Shown here: piece by piece, positions 1-10,959 of the stretch | Layout: each line of letters begins with the position of its first letter | How positions within the stretch are numbered: position 1 is the first letter of the stretch | Source of the DNA: Macrobrachium rosenbergii | Taxonomy: Eukaryota; Arthropoda; Malacostraca; Decapoda; Palaemonidae | Reading direction: 5' to 3' | Assembly: GCF_040412425.1 (NCBI RefSeq) | Contig: NC_089744.1 | Location: forward strand, 42,246,599-42,310,598 | Length of the DNA stretch: 64,000 bases | Notes under the pieces: generated by a model | What the model saw: only the letters and a program-made list of their open reading frames with translations | What the model was told of the DNA's origin: nothing | Database searches by the model: none | Made by a program: the position numbers and the translations under genes

Positions 1-9
1 TTCTTTTCA

Positions 10-1000
10 GTGTACTTGAGGCATCCGAAAACATCATACTCCATGTATATTGTAATCCTGACCACCACTTGTAACACCATCTGTTACCTTTCCCAAAACA
101 ACCAAAAGGCCACTTTCCTTATTGTAATTTTCCTTAGTCTGTTTTCTAGCCCCTATAGGTTGTGTTTTGCTTGTGTTGATTTTTGGTCCCATGTTCACCA
201 TTCTGCTCTTCCATTTACACCTATTCACCACATCATCCTCTGATTTTGCAGTTAGCACTACGTCATCTGCAGGAAGCAGTTACAAGGAGGCTCCCTTTTC
301 TATGTTTCTTTTTAGCTTCTTCCTTTGTGATAAACAGCAAAGAGCTCAGTGCTGATTCTTGATGGGTGCCAACATTCATTTGAAATTTTACTGATACACC
401 TGCTACTGTCTTCACTCTAGATCAAGTGCTATGGTATAATAACTTCACTATCCTAATTAGTCTATCTGACACCCTCTGCCTTTATAATGGCCATTTATCC
501 TAATTATTTGTCTCAGTACCCTGCCAAATGCCTAATTTTTCCTTTCTGTGTTGCACCTTCCTTGTAGTTGCCATATTGTGAGACTGCTTCTGTTGTTTAT
601 CTCTGGCAGGAAGCCAAGCTGATAATTATCAATTTTAACAATTTTATGAACTTTGCTGTAGCACCTTTTCCAGTATTTTCATAGCATGCTGAAGTAGTTA
701 TAGTTCTCTTATAATTTTTGCATTACATTGCATCCCCTTCTCCTTTTGTATTATTACTGTAAGGCTCTTTTCTCAAACTTTTGGTCCTGTCTCCTCTTCC
801 GTTATATACCCAGTAAGCTCACGGATGACCAGCTTTCCTACTGCTTGTATTAAGTTACTTATTTACATATTTTTGTGTTCTGAGAATCTTTTAACCTCCT
901 CAGGTGTTCTCTTATGCTCTTTCTATTACACCAGTATTCTGTAGTCTATGCTCATTTTCTTTAAGTTGAATGTTTTCAAAATACTGCCTTTATCATTGCA
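10..1000 (-). mobile_element. Degraded non-LTR retrotransposon reverse transcriptase (RTE-like)
   Basis: Read on the minus strand, frameshifted pieces follow the order of a non-LTR reverse transcriptase. A KGEGDAM-like block lies at about 719-752, followed by residues resembling the 'LLEHGMKVLEKVL' stretch of RTE-like elements, then a VGTHQESALSSLLF block (about 330-375), then the catalytic ADD of a YADD box (262-270) followed by VVLTAKSEDD and a KINTSKT block. Stops and frameshifts break all frames, so this is dead. It sits in the intron upstream of the first Relish exon of the window. The assignment rests on motif order only; RTE clade is the best guess, not proven. The 5' edge near 1000 is approximate. 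Confidence 0.65.
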
Positions 1001-1394
1001 TTACCTCTTTTATTTTCAACTTGATTTTTCCTTTGTCAATTGTCAACTTTTTTATATTCTGCCCCTTTGAGATCTTTTCCCCACTTTCCCCTTCTCTTTT
1101 TTTGAGAACGTAACATACATTATTTATAGTTTTAATTCTATTATTAAACAGTAATTTGATAGACTATTTAATATTAGAGAGGTTATTTTAAATATTACTG
1201 GGAAGCCATTATTGCTTTTAACATGGCAGCAATTCTTCCTCATTGAAAATTAAATGGCAGTAGTGTTTTGAGAATGATGTGCCACTGAATGTATTTAATT
1301 CATTTTTCAATTTGTCAGAGGTTTCATAAATATGTTAGTGTAATAGTTAACATTTTTCTTTATTGTGGAAAGTTATATCAACTCCCTATTTCAG
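1001..1394. other. Intronic DNA, nothing recognised
   Basis: AT-rich sequence ending in a short pyrimidine tract and the acceptor AG at 1393-1394 of the first ankyrin exon. No open frame or repeat was recognised. Confidence 0.5.
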
Positions 1395-1617
1395 ACGGCT
1401 TTGCATCAAGCTGTAAGTGGAAATGAACTAACTATGGTCCGAAGGCTGGTTGCTGTTCCAGGCTGTGATGTATCCATTCCAGATGCACGGGGAAACACAC
1501 CCTTGCACAGAGCAGCCCAACTTCAAGATCACAGCTGTCTTGAGGCTTTACTGACTCGACCCATCAATGGAGCTCGATCAGCAGTATCCCAAGCCATTAA
1601 TGCTTATAATTATCAGG
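1395..1617 (+). CDS. Relish: Relish exon: ankyrin repeats 1-2
   Basis: Acceptor TTTCAG ends at 1394 and donor GTTAGT starts at 1618. The exon opens in phase 0 and closes in phase 1. It codes repeats 1 and 2 and a long loop rich in S, A and N before repeat 3, in the place where mammalian p105 also has an extended loop. Reading through the donor gives an immediate stop. Confidence 0.9.
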
Positions 1618-4600
1618 GTTAGTGTTTATGAAATGTGCAAAATTATGGTTTTGAGTGTTTTTGTCTGTTCTTAAAATGAATGGTAATGTTCCTTGTACTT
1701 TGGTGCACTGATTTTTTTTCCTCTTGATGTAACATCAAAGGATTCGAAGTTTAGAAATTAAATCTCCCGAGTTTAAAAAAAAAATTATTATGAATGTTTT
1801 GGAGAATTTTACAATAGATTATTTTTACTTTTGTTTTCCAGGTGAGACTCCTTTACATCTAGCTGTCATAAGTGGGAATCTGAATATTGTGAGAATTTTG
1901 ATCAATGCTGGTGCACAAGTTCACATGTGTGAGCACAAGAGAGGTGCAAATCCATTACATTTATGTGCAATGTATGGTCATCACAGAATAGCCGAGTATC
2001 TAATTAGAAATGTAAGTTAACTGTCTTATTCTTATATATGTCATGAACTGTATATCGCAGTCTGCATTTTAGCTAACAGGATTATGAAACTGATTAAGAG
2101 GAACATATTGTCCCATTGAGATAAAAACATTACGACAGTAATTTTTTCTTAAGTTTCATTTCAGAAATAATTACTGGTTCATGTAATTTTCTGAAACCAT
2201 TGCTGAGTAGGTAATGTTACTTAAAATCAAATGAATGCCAGAATTAAAAGCAAGATGGAAGGTTAATCTGAAATGCATAGATTTTATATATTGAGATTGT
2301 GTTGTTTATCTGAAACCAGTCTTTTTATTTTATATGACAGAGGGGGAAAAAATGAAGTTTAAGGTCCCCTTGCTATGCATGTCATTTGTAAGATAACTTT
2401 GCCATTGTCCTATTTCTTCAGACAAGTATTACCGTAGAAGCTGGTCTTTTCGATGGAAACACTGCTTTACACCTCGCAGCCCAAGCCCGTGATCCTGAAA
2501 TGTGCAGAGTACTCATGAGAGCAAATGTAAGTAATTCTTGGATTTTTACAGTAAAAACAAAAGTTTTGTATGACCTAGAATGCGTCAAGTTTATATAAAT
2601 CCAAATTTTCATTATCTCCATTGACTTTGTAGTTGATTTGGATTGGATTGAATGTTGCAGATTAATTTTATGAATTTATTACAAGAGGGATCCCAATTTA
2701 TATGTTTGTTTATATAAGTTTTGTATTTGATTCACAATATTCAAGTTTATTTTTATATATATTTTCAGGCTGACCCTGAAGCCAAGAATTACTTGCGAAG
2801 AAGAAAAAAAGTATCAGAGTCCGAGGAGGAGGAAGAGGAAGAGGAGAGCCCCAAAAAGGATGAGGACGAAGAGGAGGAGGAATCAGAAGAGGAAGCAGAA
2901 TGTTACACACCACTGGACTATGCTGGTGATGATAGAGAGGTCATTATTCATAATTCCTAGTTTTGCCACTATCGATTTTTCTGATTTTTCTAAATTATTA
3001 AAGACTAGCATACAATGAGAACAGCGGTTTCCTCAAATTTTATGCCTAGTTACTCTCTAGCACTTCAACATCAGATTTGCTGTATTTGGAATGAGTTCTC
3101 ACCCCTCTTCCGTTTTGTGCTTTCTGTGCCTGAATTTCTATTTGGTCCAGTTTCTCGTTTATGTCCATTCTCCATGATTTTGTGGACTTGCCCACAGGTC
3201 GTCTTCTTGTTACTTCCACCATTTGTACGTTCAATACATAACACTGAGCACCCCTACACTTCTGGAGTATCCAAGTGGTCACTTTCTTGATTGTGTTTTT
3301 CTGTTGCTGCATTTTTGTTTTTTATTCATTGATTTTCAATCTTCTCTAGTCCATGCTTCCATGGAAAACTCTCTCCAGTTAGCAGTAACCTACCAGTGTA
3401 TGTCAGTAATTTTTTTTTACTATGTACTATTGAAAACTGGTACTTAACCAGGAAATCTATGGTACCTTGTGTAAACATTTTTATTGCATGAAAACAATGA
3501 ACCAGTTGTACAAGCATCCTGGTAAAGGTCTCAGTTAAGAAATTTTGCTTGTTAAAGTGCATTAGTATTCATGTATTTCAAGAAATAAATGCATGTTGGA
3601 CTGTTTTAAGCCAAGACTTTTAGCGCAGGCAAGTTTAAAGTCTTTAGCACCTCAGTTTTTATTTATTGTATCATAAGAAAAGCCCTTTTGATAAGTTATA
3701 CCAGAATGACATATATTGAACATGTTATATAAAGTGATCAGAATTTATGACTAATTCACTTTAATGTTACAGATCTTGGAAATCCTTAGGAGAGAGGTTC
3801 CAGATGAGCCTTCAGTGCCAGAAGTAGCAAATGAAGTACAGGAAGTAACAAAGTTACCTAATGCACAGTTTGGGGGAGACTCAGGCATTGATATATCTGT
3901 ATCTGGTATTGATATTTCCGTATCAGATATTTCAAGCCCAGATTCATCCAAGGATTCAGAGAACAGGTAAACACAGCTTTGAGCTAGTCATGAAGTAATG
4001 TAGAAAAGATGGGATTTTTATTTATTCATTTCTATGCACAAGTCACATACAATATTGTACTCTGACTCAGGTTCTAATGTTTGTTGTTTAGAAAAGATTT
4101 AAGGTTTCCAGCCATTTTCAGAAATTACATTCACTTACAATATTTACGGGGGTTATTGCTGTCAGTGCACTTCACATGGTACACAGTAGGCATTATTTAA
4201 AGTTCTTTGCAGCATCCCTTCGGCTCCTAGGTGCACCCCCTTTCATTCCTTTTACTGTACTCCCATTCATATTCTCTTATTTTTCAAACTTGCTATTACC
4301 CTGTCCTAACACTTGTTACATAGTGCAATTGCGAGGTTTTTCTCATGTTACACTTGTTAAACCTTTCAACACTCAATTTTGCATTCAGCACTGAATGACC
4401 TCATACATCCCAGCACTTGGCCTTTTACCTAAATTTTATATTCCATTGCATTCCAGAATATTTAAACAGCTAGGTTTATTTTCTAATTAGGTATTTTTCA
4501 TTTTAACAGACTAGCTGCTTAGTTTAGGTATACACTATTTGACAATAATCAACCAACATTGCAGTAATCGTATAACTAAAGTTTTAGCAGTACATTTTAG

Positions 4601-7600
4601 ATTTAGGTTGTCTTAAAAATGTGTTTACAAGTGCCTGTCTTAAAAATATTTGTACAGTGCATGCATTGTACAGTAGTTTTATCTGGATTGCCCATATTAG
4701 AATGTTTTAGAATGATTATTAGATGCAGTGCAGTCATGGAAGATATTTTTTATGTAAACAGTATTAAGTGAAAAATTGTTGGTATTTTCCAGTGTTGGCC
4801 ATCTAAGTGCTGGAATTCGCAGGAGTTTGGCAAATCACTTGAGTGGTGATACATGGCGTCACCTGGCACAACTTCTAGACCTAGACTACCTAGTGCCTCA
4901 CCTATCCAGAGAGGCATCTCCAGCTTCACTTCTCCTTCAGCCAGACAATATGAAGGTTAGGTTCTACAATACCTGCCCGGGGAAGTCCGATAATAATCTG
5001 CAGTGTAATTCTCTGGCAGCGATATGTCCCGTAATGTCTTGATAGGTATGAAATGGGGGACACGTGTGTTGTCATGCATGTTCTTGGGTCTCATAGAAAT
5101 TAGCTTTCTGTCACTTGTCCCTCATTTTTTATAAATATTTTTCTTATTGAGAACAATAGCTTTTTTTATCTTTTGTTGTATTCACACATTTGTGCAAGAA
5201 ATACTATTTTAGCAAGACTAATTTGCTAGGGTTTTGGAGGTGATAGGCATGTTTTATGGGAAGAAATCTCTATAGAATCATGTAGTGTACATACCAGTGG
5301 TGGAATTGTAGATAATGGATATCTAGTCCCTGCTTCTTTATGTCCTGGTGAATGTTTAGATGGTTTAGGAATCTATGTAAGGTACCTAGTTTGTGCAGTC
5401 GCTCTAGGTTTAATTTACATTATGGAACTACTGCTGTGTGCTTTTATACTTACTCATGCTTTTTACGTCTGTACTACCTATGGTCTTTTTTTGAGGAATT
5501 TGTTTATATTTATGGCACCAGTAATTATAGGCAATTCAGTCTTTCACTCCAACTGTGAGAGCCTCAAAAAATACTGTATATGAATGCAGGGATATTTTCA
5601 TAACTTTGCTCATTCCAGTCAGAGTAACTGTGGACGAATCCATTAATTTGGTTATTATTTCCTTTCCATCATTAAGTATTGTTTTTTGTAATTGTGGAAA
5701 GATGGGATAAAAAACCTATATACTTATATATCATAGTCAACATTGAGAGAAAAAAGTAGTAAATTTATGCCAAGAGGTAAATTCCCTTAGAATCATGATT
5801 AGCTCTTTTTGAGGCTTTTTTTTTCAGCTGGGCTCTATGTTAGCACCCATAGTCCTTGCAAGCTAGAAAACAGTGTGTGCCTCTTGCTGTGCAATAGCAT
5901 CGACAATACACATTCTGTTCTGGTGCTTCACTCTGTACCCAGTATTAGAAATCTTTCTTTTCATTGTTCAGTTGTGTAGTACTCTTCTTGGCAACGTTGA
6001 TGCTAATGTTAAGTTGAAAAGTTGCAATGCTATTTCAGAAAGGCTTGAGGATTTCTAATTTTTTGTTTTTGTATGTTTGTGTTGATTATCATAGTTGTGT
6101 GTGTGACATTTATTTTCTCTTTATTTCATATAAACATTCTATCCTGTGGAGCTTGGTATGAAAGAATGTCCTGTAGGTTTTTCTACATGAATATTTGCTC
6201 ATTTTAAGTAATTTACCCTTTAAATAAAATCCACATATAGTTTTGTATGCAAGAGTGGATTGTATTGAAAATTCTCAAGCATTAAAAGAATGCTTAAGTT
6301 ACCATATTCAATGTTAATGTCTTAAGATAGTTGAACAGTTTAACCCTTTTTTTACTTGATAACTATCAAGTATAGTAGTTTTTATGGTTCATAATCTCTA
6401 GGATCATTCTGAAGGTCATGAGATAAGAGTGCATTTTACCAGTTATTTTGGGTTTCCTCTTTTATTTTTTCATTATTAAGTAGTGTAAATAGATCATGAG
6501 GTAACTCAGTAAGTTCTCACAGGTCTGACCAGAGGGATTTTTCTTCATTAATAATGTTTAGATTTAATGATAAGGTTTAGATTTTAATTAAATTACAGTT
6601 CTTTAAAAAAAAAATTGGTAATTGGGTTAATTGGAAATGGAGATTCTGACAGAATTTCTTTTTAACTGATGTATTTGAAAAACTTGACATTTGTTGTCAA
6701 TCATATTATGGGCATTCACTCTAAAATATTTTAACTGTTAATATTAATACATAAAAAGATTGGATCAAAATTACTTTTACTGTATGTTTATTTCCTTTTG
6801 ATATGATGAATTCCATCATGAGGCATGATTTCTTTAATATGTTACTATCATGTTCATTGTTTCACATTCTGCCAAACATTGATTATAATGGCACTTAAGA
6901 ATGTGTATGCATAAGCTGGTCATATTAATTCCAGCTTTGGTTTTGTTTTATTTTTTGTGCAAGGGTATTTTAATTCTGGAAGTTTCTATAGCACTTCTAG
7001 TCACTAAAAATTTAAAATTTCTGTGGTCGTATATTTTCAGTAATTTTAATGGCATATCCTGTTGCATGTAATTCTGTTGTATACACAAAAGCTTTGTTAA
7101 CATGGAAAATTGGTATATTTTGCTGGGTGATATGACTACAAATCCCATTCCTTATGCAGGTATGGACCCATTAGTGTATAATGCATAATGAACCTTTGCA
7201 TCTTACATGTTCTGCAGCATGATATTCAGGGTATATGCATGGTTTTTGGATAAATATTACAAGTGTGTATCTCAGGCATAGTCCAAGAAGGTAATTCTAT
7301 TACTGGAGAAAATTTTATATTGAAATTTGCTGACTTGTATTTGAGGCTGAACTGTATATCTGACATCCAAAGTCTTGGATAGACGTAACAATTGCTTTGT
7401 GCAGCAATGTTAAGGTTGGTCTCCCCAATGTGTCAGGTACTTTTTTTTTATGTAATTTATTGCATTTTTGTATTTGGCTTTTAATAGGCTACAGTATTTC
7501 CTTTCAGCTTAAGTGTATCTGAGATTTTGCTTAAGAAATTTTTGACTTGTGGGTATATGATGAGGTCTACTGTTAGATAACATACACCCATCTGATGTAT

Positions 7601-9241
7601 ATCAGCGTTTTGTCGTAATGTTGAATATTTTCTTGTAGGGTTTGCTTGTTTGTATTGAGTCAGCCTTATGCCAGGAAGTACTTTTTCCTAAAGGTAACCT
7701 GTAAGTGGTGATAGGTGTAAAGAGAACCAACATTCTTTTCAGTACTGAGTTACCATAGTCCCAGTGCTTGACCTGTGGCCTAAATTTTATATTCCAATTC
7801 CAATTTCAATAAGAGGCTTGATATGGCCTTCTAGACTTGGTACAACCAACGAAGATAACTTTGTTTCTTACAGTTTTCCTTTGTCATATGCTGCTTACAT
7901 TGAGGCTAGTCCATTTTTTAGTTTTGAATAATTTTAATTGGTAAGGAGCCTTTCATTACTGACATACGGTGGTGTTTAATTTGTTGAAAGGTATGGTTAG
8001 TAGTTGGAGAGCTGGCAGTTTCTTGAAAGCTATGATTTATGTTGTGAAGCACCAAGGTAGAATTTCTCCACCAGCTTACTGTGATGCACACCTGTAGTTA
8101 TAAGTTGATTTAATTATATTCCCCATAAGGATTGCCAATTTTGGTAAACTTTCATGTACTGTAGATGGTGTTAAAGGTTCCTTGCAGCTTCCCTTTTGGC
8201 CCCAGCTGCATTGCTTTCTGCCTTTTGTTTTTCATCCATTCCCTTTTTGTTCCTTCTTTCGTAGCTCTTTTAATTTGACCCTTCTCCAGTTTCCTTTGGG
8301 CAGTCCCCTTGAAAGTCTAGAAATGCAGTGAATTCATTGTAGCAGTAATGCTTCTTCCCTTTGTTATTTTTCTTATTCCATGTTAGGAAGCTGCTGTTAT
8401 TTTCATTACATGTTTTGTTTAAACTTTTGTTGAAATAGTAACACTTTAAATATTTGATGAAAAGTCTTTAGCATATATGGTTTAGCTTTGATTTTCTTTT
8501 ACATGCCTTGGTTAATATGAGTTTAAAGCCCATTGGAGGTTTCTATTTAGTATCTATCACTTTTGTAAAATTGCATAAAAGATTGATATAACATGTAAAC
8601 TTGTTCAACTAAAACATAGAAATGGTCATCTCCTCCACAAAAACATCGAAGTTTCATGATAGTTGAAGTCTGTTTTATATGAATGTCCAATAGTTTTAGC
8701 GTATTATATGTGATTGTCCAGCAGATTTCAAGTTTTGGATACGAAGAAATTTCAGTATTCATTGTTTTTGATGTACCAAGTAATTGAAGGAAAAATCTAT
8801 TTGTTCAAAATATTAATGTTACTATATGACAAATCCTTCGTGCCAGTCCTGTGAGATTTAAAGTATTACAACTAGGTGGTCTGGTTAAAGTGGTTATTTA
8901 TAACTAGGGGTTTTTCTATAAAATATACTAGGTGTTTTATGCTTGAAAATAGTTTTGATATTTATTAGGATTGGGAGAAAACCTTCTTAAGGTTAACCAG
9001 GAAACTCGCTCTTTTTTTTTTTTTTATGTCCGTTTAATGAACTGCTAGCAGTTATGAAGTTTCTGTTGTATGCTATTGAAATAGAAAGAAACACTAACAC
9101 ATAATTTGTTGAACATGTTCCTTATTGAAAGTTTGAACTGATTTTCTTTTCTCCTTCCAGGGTGTCACAATAGAGAAGCTCAGAGGTTGTCTTGAAGTGC
9201 TTGGTTTGAAGGACTGCCTTGCTGTCTTGGATGCAGCATAA
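1395..9241 (+). CDS. Relish: Relish / p105-type NF-kB, C-terminal half (ankyrin repeats, degron linker, death domain); 5' exons outside window
   Basis: Seven exons (1395-1617, 1842-2011, 2422-2526, 2769-2939, 3773-3966, 4793-4955, 9161-9241) join in frame to 368 codons plus TAA. Ankyrin signatures TALHQA, TPLHRA, TPLHLA, NPLHLC, TALHLA and TPLDYA start near residues 1, 35, 77, 111, 145 and 213. An acidic insert (182-209) precedes the sixth. Residues 259-265 read DSGIDIS, and 297-368 match the NF-kB p105 death domain (W-x2-LAQ-x-L, then VTIEKL and a G/L-rich last helix). In class I NF-kB proteins this IkB-like half masks the Rel DNA-binding half in the cytoplasm until signal-induced processing, here in Imd/TNFR-type immune signalling. 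The Rel-homology and IPT exons must lie 5' of the window. Other ankyrin-death proteins are less likely because the p105-like order (ankyrin, acidic insert, degron, death domain) is complete. Confidence 0.92.
1842..2011 (+). CDS. Relish: Relish exon: ankyrin repeats 3-4
   Basis: Acceptor TTTTCCAG ends at 1841; donor GTAAGT follows 2011. Phase 1 in, phase 0 out. The split Gly codon gives GETPLHLA, an ideal ankyrin start, which fixes the junction. Confidence 0.92.
2422..2526 (+). CDS. Relish: Relish exon: ankyrin repeat 5
   Basis: A 105-bp, 35-codon exon, phase 0 on both sides, between acceptor TTCTTCAG (to 2421) and donor GTAAGT (2527). It codes essentially one ankyrin repeat (GNTALHLAA). Confidence 0.92.
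2769..2939 (+). CDS. Relish: Relish exon: acidic insert and ankyrin repeat 6
   Basis: Acceptor ATTTTCAG ends at 2768. The exon begins ADPEAKNYL, continues with a basic RRRKK and then a 28-residue run that is mostly Glu/Asp, and ends with CYTPLDYAGDDRE. The last piece aligns with the TPLDMA repeat of mammalian p105, which likewise follows an acidic loop. The donor is weak (GAG followed by GTCATT at 2940), but it is the only site giving the expected DDRE-ILEIL join to the next exon in phase 0. Confidence 0.82.
3050..3312 (-). mobile_element. Probable C-terminal scrap of a non-LTR element
   Basis: The minus-strand reading contains RRRPVGKSTKSWRMDI, resembling the 'R-R-x-G-R-P-x-x-x-W-x-x-x-I' stretch near the C terminus of many non-LTR ORF2 proteins. 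It lies in the Relish intron between 2939 and 3773. Short and diverged, so only tentative. Confidence 0.35.
3773..3966 (+). CDS. Relish: Relish exon: linker with candidate phosphodegron
   Basis: Acceptor TGTTACAG ends at 3772; donor GTAAAC follows 3966; phase 0 in, phase 2 out. It codes the end of ankyrin repeat 6 (ILEILRRE), a Pro/Glu/Val stretch, then a Ser/Asp-rich segment with DSGIDIS at 3878-3898 and a partial repeat of the same words (SGIDIS, SDISS). Confidence 0.9.
4150..4465 (-). repeat. Dispersed SINE-like repeat (family S2)
   Basis: Its reverse complement aligns along nearly its full length with 45298-45560. Shared words are 'aatttagg', 'aaaggccaa', 'ggtcattca', 'aaaaacctcgca', 'acagtaaaagga', 'gccgaagg' and 'taatgcctac'. 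It lies in the intron between the degron exon and the death-domain exon. No pol III box was clear to me, so the origin of the family is open. Confidence 0.7.
4793..4955 (+). CDS. Relish: Relish exon: death domain, first half
   Basis: Acceptor TTTTCCAG ends at 4792; donor GTTAGG begins at 4956; phase 2 in, phase 0 out. The peptide contains GDTWRHLAQLLDLDYL and SPASLLL, matching helices 1-4 of NF-kB death domains. The following intron (4956-9160) is the longest of the gene and holds old repeat fragments but no other coding sequence. Confidence 0.88.
7745..8330 (-). repeat. Fragments of repeat family S2
   Basis: About 7745-7800 carries the 'cccagtgcttgacctgtggcctaaatttta' end (read in reverse in other copies), and 8155-8330 carries the 'ttaaaggttccttgcagcttccc' end with a pyrimidine-rich body. 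They look like two pieces of one or two old copies in the last Relish intron. Confidence 0.5.
9161..9241 (+). CDS. Relish: Relish terminal coding exon: end of death domain
   Basis: Acceptor CTCCTTCCAG ends at 9160. It codes 26 residues starting GVTIEKLRGCLEVLGLKDCL and then TAA (9239-9241). The peptide completes helices 5-6 of the death domain; the frame is continuous with the 4793-4955 exon. Confidence 0.87.
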   Translation, partial: GVTIEKLRGCLEVLGLKDCLAVLDAA

Positions 9242-9773
9242 GCTGGAATAACTTCCCAGTTCTTTAAGTAAGGGGGCATCTAGATTTAAGGAACTATATG
9301 AATGTGTTCAGAGATGGAGAAAGAGTCTGTTAAAGCATGCTTGTCACAGTAGGGTTTCTCAGGTATGTGCTGTCTAGGATGAAATGTTTATGTATTACTA
9401 CATCAGAATAGTTTTGTCATTCATGCTGAGGCAAACCAGAAAGTGAACATTGATGTAGAATCATGGTTTTGTTGGTATGTTGAGAATTGCTACATCGGAA
9501 TAGTTCAGTCATTCTTGTCGAGGTAAACCAGAGACTGAATGCTGAAATAGAATACTTATTTTAGGGTACGGTTGTTGAGAAGAAATCAAAATTAAAATTC
9601 AGTATTGATAGTAATAGCTTTTGATGTGTGACTTTGCAGGTGGAAAGTAAGTGCCTTTATGCTTGTAATATATCTGTGGTATATTGTGATCTTGGGTAAG
9701 AAAAGATTTAATGTTTATTCCATTTAAGAGATATTTTTGTAATGCTGAGGATTGTTTGTCCTTAAAGAATAAA
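9242..9773 (+). other. Probable 3' UTR of Relish with AATAAA signal
   Basis: After the TAA the sequence is AT-rich without an open frame. The first canonical AATAAA is at 9768-9773; a second is near 10755. Inside, a block with 'catcagaatag...caaaccagaaagtgaa' words (about 9400-9450) recurs imperfectly at about 9490-9540. The true cleavage site is unknown. Confidence 0.45.
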
Positions 9774-10959
9774 TACCTGAGTGACCTTGCCTGCTACTTG
9801 GCAAAAAGTTTTGTGATGAGATTTTGTATATATATAAATAGATTTTATATATTTTTTATTGACAACTAAAATTTATTTCAGTTGATCTTATTTTAAGTTA
9901 ATTTTATGTCGTTTAAGATGAAGGCTGTCATCTGAGATATTTAATAAGCTAATTTTTTTATTTAAGGTGACTATCAGCCAAGAAATTCCTTAAAGATTTA
10001 ATTTTTACTGCTTACCAGCAGTTTTGAATTTATACAGAGTATAAAGAAATTAGATCGTAGATCATTAGGTTATGTATGATAGTATAATTTTTTAAATTGT
10101 TAAACTTTTTATCTAGAATAATCCTTCATATATGAATTGTGAAATATGGACCATTAAGAAAACATTCCACACAATAACTGCTGTACGTAAGATCATGTAA
10201 TGATTGAAGTATTTTACACTTTGCTACGTATCCAGATAAGACTTTTGAGTTTTCAAGCTGATTTGTACAAGGAAGCATACATTTTACTGTACCTTATAGA
10301 TATCAATAGAAAATACTTTATCTTTGCACACTTTGTATTTGGCTCAGAAAGTGTAGCCCTTTTCAGTATGTTGTTCACTCATTAAGTAGTATGAAACTTT
10401 GGTATTTTATATTTTGTAAGGATGTTCATTTAATGACTGGGAAGTAGTCTATAATATAAAACGTGCAAAATGTGCTGTGTGAATTCCCATCTCGGGAAAG
10501 TACTGATATGTTGATTTGTCATTCCTTCCTTTCTGTTTTTTCCAAGTAATATAGAAAATTTGGATGTAAAGATGAAAAAATATCTACTTCACTCTTGGTA
10601 ATAGTTTTGCAAATAATACAAAAATCCTTAGTTATTTTTTCAGAGAGGAAATTCCAAAAAGCTTTAAATAGATTTTCTCATTGTTTTCTTCTATTTGATG
10701 ATAGTTGTTTTATAGTTTTCACTGTTATGCTGCTAAAGTTTATAAGTCCAATTTAATAAACATGTTTAATGTGTTAAGATTTTTCAATACCTTGAGTCAG
10801 TTATTCTCTTGTACTTACAATCATCGTGGAAAAGTAACCTTGATCACCTGTACACTTTCCATGACTGATCAGGGAATCTCAGATAGTCTGAGTATAAACT
10901 ACTGGCAAGTTAGTAATTTTTCTTCATCCTTATTTTTCCACACAAGGTAAAAAAAATTT
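9774..10959. other. AT-rich stretch, no gene seen
   Basis: Only short accidental frames occur. A second AATAAA near 10755 means part of this could still be a longer Relish 3' UTR. Confidence 0.4.

Noticed and set aside
1790..1841. Upstream Met extension of the ankyrin 3-4 frame
   Set aside because: The residues before 1842 are intron; the acceptor TTTTCCAG and the split Gly codon define the exon start.
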